The position numbers were made by a program, and so were the translations under genes. Positions 9,375-20,693 of a stretch of DNA of 64,000 nt are shown piece by piece (position 1 is the first letter of the stretch; each line of letters starts with the position of its first letter). The notes under the pieces are model-generated. The model did no database searches and was not told where the DNA came from. It saw nothing but the letters and a program-made list of their open reading frames with translations. This DNA is from Lasiosphaeris hirsuta (lineage: Eukaryota > Ascomycota > Sordariomycetes > Sordariales > Lasiosphaeriaceae), in contig JAUKUA010000002.1 in NCBI GenBank assembly GCA_030549175.1, positions 1,984,001-2,048,000 on the forward strand, read 5' to 3'.

Positions 9375-11772
9375 ATGTCAGAGAGTCCGGGCACCGAAGG
9401 CGCCCGCGCCGCGAGCATCTCCACGTACGGCCCCAAGTTCCCATCACGGCTGGTATTTGCACCATAGCAGCTAATCGGTACGACCAGGGATGGCCAAAAG
9501 GTCCGGGAGCAGAACATCGAAAAGGCCGACGAAGGGCAAACGAACATCAACGCCAACATCGAAGCCAAGTAAAACCACCCTCCAACAAAGAAGGCCCAGA
9601 ACCCATCATATTAAATTAACCCTTACGTCACCCAGAATCCGAAACCCTCTCAAAGGAATCCCCTACCATGACCTCATGCGGCGCGTCGAGCTCTTTGCCG
9701 AGGAAAAGGGGCTGGGCGAGCACGTCGCGCTGCTGCGGAAAGGCGCGCTGGTGGCGCAGAACCCCGGCGGCGCGCACGATATCGCCGGGCCCGAGGCGTT
9801 GAGCGACGAGGAGAAGACGGTCCTCGTCAAGGAGGTCGAGCACAAGTGGCGGCTCCCCGCGCGCCTGTACCTGACCATCGCCACCTGCTCCGTTGGCGCC
9901 GCCGTCCAGGGCTGGGACCAGACGGGTACCAACGGCGCGAATATCTTCTTTCCTGACATCTATGGCATTGGGGGGAGTAGTGTTCGGGATAAGATCCTGC
10001 TGGGGCTGGTTAACGCCGGGCCGTATATCGGCAGCGCGTGAGTACATTGACATGATTGCCTTCTTTGTTCTGACAGATTCTGTAGGTTTATCGGGTGCTG
10101 GCTGTCGGATCCTCTCAATAGCTGGATTGGCCGCCGTGGTGCGTGCCAACCTCGAATGGTTGATATCGGTTGTGATGCTTACCCCCTATAGGAGTCATTT
10201 TCGTTTCTGCACACTTTTGCATATGGCCTGTTATCGGATCGGCTTTCAGCCATACCTGGGAACAGCAACTGGCGACGAGGTTGCTCATGGGCATTGGGAT
10301 GGGCGCGAAAGCTTCAACGGGTTTGTAACCATTGTCGGCGAGCAATCTACCGTCCCACTTCTAACGGTTTTCGCTAGTCCCGGTATATGCAGCAGAAAAC
10401 TCTCCCGCAGCCATTAGAGGCGCGCTTGTCATGTCGTGGCGTAAGTGTATCTGCAGCGTCTTCCCAATACGCACTCTTTACTGATACCGAGGCCAGAGAT
10501 GTGGACGGCCTTTGGTATCTTCCTCGGAACCGCTTTTAACCTGGCAGTCTGGAACGCCGGGCCTAACAACTGGCGACTGATGTTAGGTTTGTGTTTTCCC
10601 ATAGTAGAACCTGCCTATGATGATTGAAATGCCTAACACACCGAGTTTGGACAGGCGCCCCCTTCATTCCCGCTGTTCCCCTGCTGGTTCTCATCTACTT
10701 CTGCCCCGAGTCACCCCGATGGTACATGAAGAAGAACCGCTACCTGAGAGCCTGGAACTCCATGGTGAAGTTGAGAAATCACCCGTTGCAAGTGGCCCGT
10801 GACATTTTCTACATCCACTCGCAACTGGAGCTGGAGCATGAGCTGCTTCGAAACAGCACCTTTGCCAAGAGATTTGTCGAGCTTTTTACCATCCCGCGCG
10901 TCCGGCGAGCCACCGCTGCGGCGTTCACTGTCATGATTGCGCAGCAGATGTGCGGTAAGTGAAATTCTCCCAACCCCTGCCCCGCGACCCTCACTAAGCC
11001 CGCCAAGGTATCAACATCATAGCATTCTACAGCACCACCGTCTTCAAAGACTCGGGCTCCTCCGACTTCCAAGCCCTGCTCGCCTCATTCGGCTTCGGCC
11101 TAGTCAACTGGCTCTTCGCCTTCCCAGCCTTCTGGTACTTCCCCTCCCCCCTTATTTACCCCCGAAGTGACAAAACCCTGACCCACCCCCAGGACAATCG
11201 ACACCTTCGGCCGCCGCTCCCTCCTCCTCTTCACCTTTCCACAGATGACTTGGACGCTCCTAGCCGCCGGGCTGTGCACGCTACTAGACCAGGGCACGAC
11301 GCGCACGGCGCTGGTGGCCCTCTTCGTGTACCTCTTCGCCGCCTTCTACTCGCCCGGCGAGGGCCCCGTACCCTTCGCCTACAGCGCCGAGGTGTACCCG
11401 CTCTCGCACCGCGAGCTCGGCATGGGCTTCTCGGTCGCCACCTGCCTGTTCTGGGCCGCCGTGCTGGGCATGACGTTTCCGTTCCTGCTTGACTCGACTG
11501 GCACCGTTGGGGCCTTTGGCGTCTACGCGGGGTTCAATGCTGTTGCGTTTGTTATGATTTTCTTTCTCGTGCCGGAGACGAAGCAGCGTACGCTTGAGGA
11601 GCTTGATTGGGTGTTTGCTGTTCCTATGCGCAAGTTTGCTAGGTACCAGCTTACGACGGCGTTGCCGTGGTGGTTCAAGAGGTATGTGTTGTGGCGAAGG
11701 GGTGCCGAGCTGAAGCCGCTGTATGAGTTTGACCAAAAGGTGGAAGAGAGGGGGGAGAGGGAGAAAGAGTAG
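9375..11772 (+). CDS. MFS sugar/polyol-type transporter, ten exons
   Basis: Plasma-membrane major facilitator of the fungal sugar-porter family, predicted 624 residues. Exons: 9375-9424, 9488-9568, 9636-10037, 10086-10138, 10192-10320, 10378-10440, 10497-10586, 10655-10954, 11008-11134 and 11193-11772. All introns are GT-AG and frame-consistent. Recognisable stretches are [32 protein letters not shown] (motif A-like), [66 protein letters not shown] and [12 protein letters not shown], the sugar-porter signatures in order. The N-terminus was placed at 9375 because splicing from there yields [17 protein letters not shown] and [17 protein letters not shown], which fits the family far better than an unspliced start near 9490. 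Substrate not determinable; hexose, pentose or myo-inositol are all possible. Confidence 0.88.
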
Positions 11773-12354
11773 TGGAAGGCGTTGTGGGGGTGGATGTGAC
11801 TAGTTACAATCGGGATTGGTGACTGTGCTTTGGTTTCTTAGTTTCTTTCCTCAATTGTTGATACCTTGTTGCTGCCATGTCAGCTACTGAATTTTGTCTT
11901 AGGGGGGGGGGGGGAAACCAGGGATACTTCGACCAGCGTGCTTCTACTCTGCTGAAGTTCAGTGTCAATCGAACGGTGTAACACCTCAATGTTCTTTGCA
12001 GGGTTGACTTCTCATAATATCTGGATAAAAGACCCAATCCCGTTGGTGGATTAGTATTGTGGCCCATTTCCTGGTGAAAAAGGAATAGCTTGGGACAATT
12101 CCAAGTGGCTGGTTCCGGAACCGGGATGCAGGAACGGCATTTGCCACTGGCACTTTGGGGGTCGAAGCGTGTGCTCGATGCTGCAGCTCAGCCGATCTCG
12201 CATTGGTTGGTCACCCCAGACGTATCAATACCTGTTGCTTCCCCTCTCCAGAGTTCTTTTTACTCCCGGACGAACTCATCACCGTCGCCAGCTGGGTTTC
12301 CAATTGGGATAGGATCTTGGTGAATTTAGGTTGCACCAGAAAATATCCCCAAAT
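11773..12354. other. spacer with a G-run
   Basis: Contains a G homopolymer run near 11901-11913 and the presumed promoter of the DUF3445 gene. Nothing else is recognised. Confidence 0.5.
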
Positions 12355-13637
12355 ATGTCGTTTCTCTTTGTAGTTCTTATTGTTTTGTGCATTGTAGCCA
12401 CAATCGCAGGCTACAACCTTGGGCACCGACGTCAATATGCACGCAAGTTATCGTCACCCTCCCATGAAACCAAGCAAAATTTGGATGAGAAAGGAAGCCG
12501 AGGCCCAGCTGGCTATGGCGAAAGCCAACAGGAGGGTCTTTTCTCTCAAGGGATTGAGCCATTGGAGAATTTTGACTGGAGGGCTACCGAGCCGCATAAG
12601 CTTCGACCGTTCAAGCCAAAATACCACATCACCATGGGTCAGAAAGCCCCGAGTGCATGTATCTATCCCAGCTATCTAACAACACGGTGCAGCCCTCCAA
12701 ACCGACACGCCTTCCGAACTCATCACCATAGACCACGATTACTACGATAGAGTTATGGCGCGCCGCAACACAGTCAAAGAACACGGCCCAACCGTCATAG
12801 GCTGCGTCCCCAGAGGCCGTGCCGCTGTACGGGAGCTCTACTCGTACCTCCTCGGCGGTTACCTCCCTGTCCGCTTTCCGACCATGTTCCAACTCGAACA
12901 CCAATCTGGCGACCAGCATGGAACAGACTTTGTCAACAAAGTGACAGGACTCCGCGTGCCCCTTGCCCCGGCTCAGGATGAGCCGCTGGTGGCACTTGAA
13001 ACCATCGCCGAGACGGTTGAGGACGACATTTTTCTGCTGTTGCAGCGCGAACAGCAGGATAACGGCGAGCCTGGGGAACACGAAGCGGTTGCCTTTGTCT
13101 GCTGTCACCCCTCGGGCTTTGACCCGTCGGAGAAGCTGGGCAAGGTGTTGAGGGACGTCCATGGCCCGGTGCCGGCCTATGACAAGATTGGGCCGAGCAT
13201 GGAGAGATTCTTTAGCCGGCTTGAGGTGGGTCGGAGTGCCAAGAGGGCGAACGTGAGTCCCCCTTTTACCACATCTTGAGGTACTGAATTTTGACCCTTT
13301 TTAGTGGGGGGTACAAACACATACCGATCTGTTTGCACCCAGCGGGAACCATGTTTATGTGGGTGAGGAAGTCGAGGAGGACTCGGCGGTGGATGCTGAA
13401 AGCGCAAGGCTCCGAGTCGAGTTGCAGACGTTGACGCGCCTGCCCAAGACCAAAGCAATCTTGTTTAGCTTCAAGACGTATCTCTACCCGCTGGCCGAGA
13501 TCAAAGCCGAAGGGCTCGGGCCCCAACTCGCGGATGCGATCGAGGGGCTCAAGGCAGGAAATGCGCCGGGCATGTGGGTGTACAAGGGAAGCGTGCGATG
13601 GGGCAAAGCTGTCTGCGAGTTCTTGCGGTCCCACTAG
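12355..13637 (+). CDS. DUF3445 / haem-dependent oxidative N-demethylase-like protein
   Basis: Predicted 391 residues in three exons (12355-12637, 12693-13252, 13305-13637) with good GT-AG sites. The N-terminus has one hydrophobic segment (SFLFVVLIVLCIVATIAGYN), so the protein is probably anchored in a membrane. The body carries the family features FKPKYHITMALQTDTPSELI, ELYSYLLGGYLPVRFPTMF, ETVEDDIFLLL, VAFVCCHPSGFDPSEKLGK, HGPVPAYDKIGPSMERFF, LQTLTRLPKTKAILFSFKTY and GNAPGMWVYKGSVRWG. DUF3445 proteins have been described as haem-dependent oxidative N-demethylase subunits; which substrate a fungal copy uses is not known to me. Confidence 0.85.
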
Positions 13638-13710
13638 CTAGCTCTCATAGGCTCCATATTACATCCAACTTCGCAAGGGTCAAGCGTGTGAGAGAGGAGA
13701 GGCAAAAATT

Positions 13711-13810
13711 TGATCGCGGCAGGGATCGAACCTGCGATCCTCTGCGATCGCCATTACTTGATGTTCAAGCGCTTGTAAAGCAGATGCCTTAACCACTGGG
13801 CCACGCAACC
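13711..13810 (-). tRNA. tRNA-Val (anticodon UAC) with intron
   Basis: On the minus strand, the acceptor stem GGTTGCG/CGCGATC pairs over seven positions with two G-U pairs. The D-arm, anticodon stem TCTGC/GCAGA and T-arm GCAGG-TTCGATC-CCTGC are complete. The loop reads TTTACA..C, giving anticodon TAC. About 27 bases between positions 37 and 38 form the intron, in the canonical place. The discriminator base is A. Confidence 0.88.
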
Positions 13811-14984
13811 GATGTATGTTTGAGGTGTGTTGAAATTATCGCCAGCCAGTTTTGGTAGATGGAGTCCGGCGACTCGGATGCATTTGCAGACGACAAACCG
13901 AGGGACAGTTCTTGGCGGCAGCAGTGTTCCAAACGGTCAATGCGTTGAGATTGCCACAGAAATGGCAGGAAAACTTGCCGGTGAGTGCTGCAGGCAGACG
14001 TTATCCTTCAGGCCTACCAAAACGCCCTGACCAACGAGCTTCGTATTTGGGAGCGAATCAACATGGAAATTCCAAGAGTGATCAAGTACCTCTCACCAAG
14101 TTTGTAGGTCAGGGCATTTTTACAGGCCTAACCGGTATTGGTATTGCCCCTTACTTAACCAATCCCGTGGCACTTCTACAACGAGTACCACCTACCTGAA
14201 CAACGTTAGCACAATGCGGTACCGGGTGGCTGGACACAAAAATATACAGGCTGGCGGTGATGGTGGCATAACAGCTTCCAATTTCGATTGGACTTACTTG
14301 GCTCAGCTTCAATTAATCTTGCTGCCTGAGATAAACGCCCGGCCTTCTCGGCTCGGCAGCGTTACTTATTAGCAATGCGCTGCAGGGGACGCGGATGGGA
14401 ATGGGACGGCGCCTCCGCCACTGTGGGTTACGCGCAAGATTGGCTTGGTGAGAAGCATTGAGATCAGGCACGTGCATTGTCTCATCGATGGCATTTTATG
14501 TTACCGAGATCCATATATTCTCACGTGAGCCCTAGAGATTCACGGTGGTACCTAAATGAAGACCTGGCCAACCTGGGTTCCTATAGGCCGTGCCCTTGCA
14601 GTGTCAATTAAACCGCTAAGCACGCGCACCTTGAAGTTCAACCTCGATAGGAGTTTGGCTTGGATACCATTCGCCTCGTGAGTCGTGAATAGCGCCCTGG
14701 TGAAAATACACGGTATACGACTACTATCCGAGACACCAAAAAAGGATGCCTAGCGGTGATGGGGGTCTATGGTAAAAAGCGTCTTCAAAATGGCTATAAG
14801 AAGCAACATAAACGCTCATCCCAACATCAGTCAAACATCTACACTCAGCAACTCACATCATCCACTCACATCATCCACTCACATCATCCACTCACATCAT
14901 CCACTCACATCATCCACTCACATCATCCACTCACATCATCGACTCATTTCGACTCTCTAACTTCATCCCACAAACACTTTCACA
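13811..14984. other. spacer upstream of the secreted-protein gene
   Basis: No gene recognised. The right end contains the 13-bp repeat array listed separately, which lies within about 45 bases of the next start codon and so probably in its transcribed leader. Confidence 0.5.
14851..14941 (+). repeat. 13-bp tandem repeat (ACTCACATCATCC)x7
   Basis: Seven contiguous copies of actcacatcatcc; the last ends in g instead of c. The array stops 44 bases before the ATG at 14985, so it is probably in the 5' untranslated leader of the small secreted protein. Confidence 0.95.
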
Positions 14985-15607
14985 ATGCTCAACCTTGTCC
15001 ACATCCTCACCGCCACCCTGGCCCTCAGCGCCGGCGTGGTCGGCATCACCATCCCGGCTAACCAGACCGAAGGCGTCTACACGGTGACCACGGGGGCCGA
15101 CGGCCAGGACGTTTTTGTGCGCATCGGCGACATCACGCCGGGCCCGCTTACGGAAGCGGCGGCCATCAGCGGCCCGGGCCGTCTCGGCCGGCGCGCGACC
15201 ACGTGGCCCCAGAAGACGAACCCGATCTGCCCCGAGGCGCGCTACCTCAAGCATTACGACTTCTACGACGGCGGAGCCTGGCAGGGCTTCTACAGCAGCT
15301 GCCAGAGCGTCGGCGACACGCGCTTCAAGAACGGCAAGGCCGTCTACGCCTTCTGGGGCGGCGCCGTCGCCTACATGTGCTCGTACCAGAGCAACCCGTG
15401 CAACGTGCAGGAGTGGGTCGACGCCGTCAACTGGGTCCAGAACTCGTGCCGCGGCGTCGACGGGCCCTACTTTGCTCCCGGCTATCTGTCCATTCCGGCA
15501 TGGAAGAAGGTGAGTAGCCCCGGGTGGGAGTGGCTGCGAAGAAAATGATGCTAATGTGATCGTCTTAGGCGTACGGCTATGCCAACTCGGAAACTTCGTT
15601 TTGCTAG
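14985..15607 (+). CDS. small cysteine-containing secreted protein (effector-like)
   Basis: Predicted 187 residues from two exons (14985-15509 and 15569-15607). A clear signal peptide is present (MLNLVHILTATLALSAGVVG). A propeptide-like region follows, ending in GRLGRRAT, a possible dibasic processing site. The mature part of about 115 residues has six Cys, is rich in Tyr and Trp (HYDFYDGGAWQGFYSSC, YAFWGGAVAYMC) and ends in SETSFC. The terminal Cys is supplied by the 12-codon second exon, which supports the intron. No known domain is recognised. Size, secretion and Cys content match candidate effectors or cell-surface proteins, but that is inference only. Confidence 0.78.
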
Positions 15608-16060
15608 ACAAGTTACATCTTCTATCCGGCCGTTTCGCTCGGTATCCTATGCCTCTCAGCTTTTTCCTATGTCCGTTGATAAATATCATGTCTTATTCTA
15701 GGGTACAGAAGTATAATGTAGTATCAAACTCTAATAGATAGTTGGGTAATTGCTTAGAGTATTTACTTTGGCGTTGCCTTTTCGCTCTAGGGCCTGTGTT
15801 AGTGACCGAAACTTCTCAGTTCCAAGCTGAAGTCGGAGTTAGTATGATTGAACTCGCAATTTGTTGAGGGATCCCTTTGTTAATATCTTAGCAAGAACCA
15901 TGAATGGGTTGGAGAAAAGAACCTGCCTCGGCTTCGTATTGGTCATGTGGCGCAGCGACGTTGTTTATTTAGGTGCTAGTATTTAGGCAGGTGCATCCCT
16001 TCAAGACACGACTACAAATTCAGCTTGACGCAATTCGGAACCCACCCAATCATCAAGCTG
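15608..16060. other. spacer
   Basis: AT-richer sequence with no recognised gene; probably the 3' end of the secreted-protein transcript and the decayed upstream end of the NACHT-ankyrin relic. Confidence 0.45.
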
Positions 16061-18330
16061 TAATGAACCCCTTCGACGCTGGCAGCAGCGGTGAGGATTG
16101 GGGTTGAGACGCCGTTCTTGTCGGCCGCGACGATGTCAACGACTTTAACGAGGAGAACATCCTGCAGCAGCCACCCGAGATCCTGTCCGACATTTGAGCC
16201 TGGCTGCGATCGACAGAATACGATGGCGAAGGGGGAGAGTACAAGAAGCATTCGGCCTCGCACTTCGCTAGCACCGGCGACTGGCTGTTCCTGTCTGATG
16301 CTTACCAGAAATGGCATTCGAGTAGTAATCAAGGCCTGCTGTGGATTCGAGGTGACCTCGACAGCATATCTAGCGCCGACTTGTGGCTCCATCTCCAACA
16401 AGCCACCATCTCCATGCCGAGAGTATACTGCGTGGTCGATGCGCTCGACGAAATGGACCGGACAAAGGATCTGGAACCCTTTCTGCAGTCCGTCGCCGAG
16501 TTTGCATCTTGGCGATCTGCGAAGGCCAAAGTTGCCGTTACGAGTCGGCCCGTCACTTACATTGAGATACCGCTGAGGACAGCAAGGGTGTTTCACCTTC
16601 GTCTTGAGGAGAGCGAGGTAGACGTCGATATTGCTACCTTTGTTTAACACATGCTCAGCCAGACCACCATCCCCATCGAGCTTCAGCATCGCATTCGGGC
16701 AGCCGTTCCAGGCAGGGCCAAACGGGCTTTTCCTATACCCGAGGCTCGATATGGATGCCTTTCTCAAGTCAGGGGCCGATGTGTCACGGGCCCTTGAGCA
16801 ACTCCCGCACAACCTCAACGTCATGTACACCGATCTCTTGCGTGAACACTCGCGCGGGTCCGGTGTTCCCGACGATATCCAGCTGCTGATCCTCCAATCT
16901 GTCACACATGCCACTCGCCCCCTCCGACTTCTCGAGATTGCCGAGTTCATAAACATCACACAATATCCTCCCGAGAACCGTGATTCCAAAGCGGCCAAGG
17001 ACCTTATCCATTCAGCATGTGGGCCCCTTTTAGAAATTCTACCCGATGAGACCGTCTCAGTCGTGCAACACAGCCTGACCGAGCTCCTAAACGGCTAAAC
17101 CCGAGGGTCTGAGTCCAACGAATTTTCGTGGCAGTCTACGCTCCCTTTGCCCTATCTCATCGAGAACGGGGCCGACTTGGAGGCGCGAGATGCCGCTGGT
17201 CTGACTCCACTCCTTACCGCACTTGGACAAATCTCTGTCCCGTCCTTTGGCAGTCGCTTCGCTCAAGAACCGATGGCGCATGGAGCTGATGTCAACGCCA
17301 GTGATCCTCGGGGCCGTTCGTGCCTCGGGCAGGCAGTGGGTGGGGCGTCGTTCAATCTTTGCTTGACAAGGGAGCGAGGATAACCTTTTTCGGCTTTTGA
17401 ATGTGCCGTAAAGTGCGAGAAGCCAGACGTTCTTGAGCTGCTGCTAGCCCACGGTGGTGACCCAAACACCAGGGAGACCGAACTTTGAACGACAACACGC
17501 CGCACAGCTTTTGGTAAAGGCACCACTCACATGGTCACGAATCTTTCCGTTAAAGCCCGGCGAGCTGTGCCCGGAAGATTTGTACCCGCTAGACTTGGCC
17601 GTCGAGAAGGCAAACGATTACGGACGCAACATGGATGCATGCAAGACTATGGTTGAATTACTCCTGGACCACGGTGCCAACCCCACGTCAGTATGCCCCG
17701 GCATCAACACCGTCATGTATCAGATTATTCAGAAGGGAAAGTTGGCTTCCATGTGCCTCGACTAAGTACCGTCACTGAATCTTGAAGCACGCGACTCCAG
17801 AGGTTTTACTCTACCCCACACGGCATGTAGGTATAGAGAGGTGGGTGTTGGTTCGTTGGCAGACGTGCTACTTGACCGCGGCGCCGATTTCCGCGCCACC
17901 AGCGATGACGGTAGCACTACTCTGCACCACCTGATGATTACTGGTATTAGGGAAATTTTTGGAAATTTACACGCCAGCCATTCTCTCCGGCGCGCCCTCG
18001 CCGCGCTGCCCTCGCCGCGCCGGATATCCTCGGCCAGCGGGACAAGGGCGGCAGAACCGCACTGCAGAGCACACTCCGCCACCACACTGTCGGTTCCGCC
18101 GACGTGTTGCTGTCCGCAGGCCCCAACCCCCACCTGCCTGACACGGAGGGGAACATGCCGCCCCCTCTACTCATGGCGTGCGAATAGGAGGTTGACCAGG
18201 ATGGCAAGGTAGACCCGTTGGCTGAGGACGAGGCGCACTGGACTGCGTTAGACGTTGCTGCGACGGGGGGGTGGGAGGAGGAAGCATATCTTGGCATTGT
18301 TTCGACGGGATATGCCGGTGATAGAAGAGG
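16061..18330 (+). pseudogene. decayed NACHT-ankyrin (NLR-like) gene lacking its P-loop
   Basis: Pieces in all three plus-strand frames follow the order of a fungal STAND protein. First comes a pre-NACHT linker (FNEENILQQPPEILSDI, stop, AWLRSTEYDGEGGEYKKH, STGDWLFLSDAYQKWH, GLLWIRG). Then comes the later part of NACHT (MPRVYCVVDALDEMD, AKVAVTSRPVTYIEIP). A region with VMYTDLLREHSRG and RPLRLLEIAEFIN follows. Last come ankyrin repeats (LIENGADLEARDAAGLTPLL, MVELLLDHGANPTS, LADVLLDRGADFRATSDDGSTTLHHL, HWTALDVAATGG). There are several stops (for example near 16107, 16195, 16647 and 17096) and frame changes. The GxxGxGKS P-loop expected after WIRG is missing: the sequence jumps about 100-150 codons to the Walker B region. 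Confidence 0.8.
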
Positions 18331-18436
18331 ACTCGGAATAGTTTGGCATGTTGGGTATGAAAGAGAATGTAGGTTGCTAAATTTAGAGCTAAGCCCAACA
18401 CTATTCCTGTCCCCACCCACAAGGCCCATATATCTA

Positions 18437-19386
18437 TCAGTCCTGGGCGTTACTCGGAATTACCTCAGAAATACGAGATTCCACCGTGATGGAGCGAGGG
18501 TTCTCGTTGACGACGAATCGGCCATTGCCCACAAAGGTCTTGTACTGCAAATGCTTGTACTTGGGGTCGCCGCTCTGGAAGGTGTGGTATGTAGCTTGAC
18601 GCGTGGGCGGGTTAGAAAATCTGCTGGCTTATCAGGTTGGAGTACCACTTACAAGAGATACCAAAGGGGAATGTCTTGGTATCCGGATGACCTGCCCACA
18701 TGTCAAGGATGGGCTTGCTGAAGACGCCTACACCAGTGTATTCAGAGCTTATGACCTGTGTGTTTGTTAGTCCCAGTTCTGGTTTCATCGCATGTGAGGG
18801 CAACTCTTGGCCGCCGGGGACTTACGGCACCATCTTTGGTCCTATTTTTGAGGGTTAGCATGAATTCGTGTTCTACCTTCTGTTTAGCAGGGGCCTTACT
18901 TGATGAGCAGTTTCAGATTGGGAATGGCGTGCTCGCCGTCGGGCTCATTCAGAAGCCAGTCGGCACCGTACACAATCTCGCCATCGACTTGGTGGTCGTA
19001 GCCCTCGGCTGAGGTGAGGGTGCCTGTGCCTGTTTCCTGTTTGCCGCCGCCGCAGTATTAGCCAATGATGCGATATAACCTTGGGGCCTTTGGTTCGATG
19101 ATTCTTACCACAAGAGACAGGCTTTGGCCAGACCCGACGGCGCCTATGTTTCACGAGAGCTAATAAGCTTCGTAGAATACCAAACTGATATTGTCGTATG
19201 CTTACCGACTTGCAGAATATTGCCGATGTTGATCTGCGAATATCGTCAGCCAAACCTGTTCGAAACAGAGATTCAAATCTCTCCTTAAATTACCTTGAGG
19301 ATGAAGGCAGGCTTCAGGCGGGGATAGCCTGAGAGTTGCTTGATCTCAGGAGCTTCCGAATGGATATTAAGGAGTTTGAGCGACAT
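18437..19386 (-). CDS. DUF3237 family protein, seven exons
   Basis: Predicted 189 residues. Exons, 5' to 3' on the minus strand: 19386-19294, 19233-19206, 19143-19109, 19036-18900, 18841-18826, 18755-18653 and 18594-18437. All introns are GT-AG and frame-consistent; exon 5 is only 16 nt. The reconstructed protein has YPRLKPAFILKINIGNILQV, VGSGQSLSLVETGTGTL, YDHQVDGEIVYGADWLLNEP, DGAVISSEYTGVGVF, GHPDTKTFPFGISS and KYKHLQYKTFVGNGRF in the DUF3237 order. It is probably a cytosolic beta-barrel protein; no enzymatic role is established. It lies next to the presumed biosynthetic cluster and could be its edge, but nothing ties it to it. Confidence 0.82.
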
Positions 19387-20693
19387 GCTTACCCCGGGTT
19401 GGCTTTGTGTATGAGGTTGTTGCGTTAGTATATGTGAAGACCGATTGATAACTGTTTGCAACTACTACCCAAATTTGAGAGTTTTGGGTTCATACGTCTT
19501 ATGCTTGAGGGATCTCAGCCCTCTGTTTAGTCTCATTTTCCTATTTTAGTTAGAGGTAGTAATCCGATAGGTCTCAGGTTCAGACGGGGCGCATCTGTCC
19601 GGTTTGTCAGCCCCCGAAGCTCGGATTATTCCTGCCTGTTTTAGCTACAGTTGCAGTGTAACACCAGATTCTGAGGTAGCACATAGCCGATCACAACCTC
19701 AGGTCACAATATCACGCGACTTTCTAGCGGAATGCACGTTGCATTGGCGAATCTATGCTTGGCAATGGCTATCATGGCCTTGCAAGCAACTATCCTGAGG
19801 GCAATGCTCCAAGAGAGGCATAACAACACGTGTAGCCATCATTCGCCGTGCGTCTCGCTCTCGCACAAGGTACCATAACGTGCCATACCTTTAGAACCAA
19901 ATCGGCTCGACCTGTCAACACAACTGTTTCCACGGGTATATTACCCCAGCTCTAAGGCCAAAACCATTTCTTCGAGGAAGATATCGTTAAATTCAGTGTC
20001 AATTCAGGCTGAAGACTCTTAGCCATAGTACCAGGACCAAAAAAATAGGGGTATCCTAACCGTCAGACCGGATGACGCGGCCTACGTAGTGTATCTTTTC
20101 GAAATGACGCCTACCTGTCTTTTGAAGCCCTAGATTTCAAGGCCTGTAGGGGGTGGGGTGGCTTCCTTACATGCCTTGACACAGCGTGGGGTTTGACATT
20201 CTTACCGACAGGCTTACTTTACCCCCTTGCGATGACCTCATGACTACAGTGGAGAGGAAGCCTATACCTTACCAGGCGCGGGGCGTGGGGGTTCAGTGCA
20301 ATACTAGAAGCGTGTACAGCCGCTCTTCCATTCACCTCCCCAGCATGGATGGATGTTGTCCGCACCGAACTGGCAATTTCAGGCATGTCAGAACCTTGAA
20401 ATGTGACTAAATCCCCCCTACCCTTGGGAGTAGTATGCATGTCACTCTTTCTGTTGTTATTATCTTTAAAGACAGGATATGGTGTGTACATGCAATATGT
20501 GTTGCTGATTCCAGCCTGGGCATCGAGAGATCAATAGGCACTTTTAATGTCAACACGTTGTCAACATGCTGGCTCCCCCCCTGGACCCACGTTTCATCAT
20601 GAGGACGTGGGGATGAGATTCAACTTTTTTTTCAGCACGGTAAGTCAAAGGTTTTTAATTTGCTATGGTGCCTTTGCTATATACTGTGAGATA
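19387..20693. other. gene-free spacer at the left border of the cluster
   Basis: About 1.3 kb with no recognised gene or RNA. The open frames are short and low in coding character. Confidence 0.5.

Noticed and set aside
9490..10041. Unspliced start of the sugar transporter at 9490
   Set aside because: The first 50 codons would be Lys/Arg/Thr-rich noise; splicing from 9375 gives the family N-terminus.
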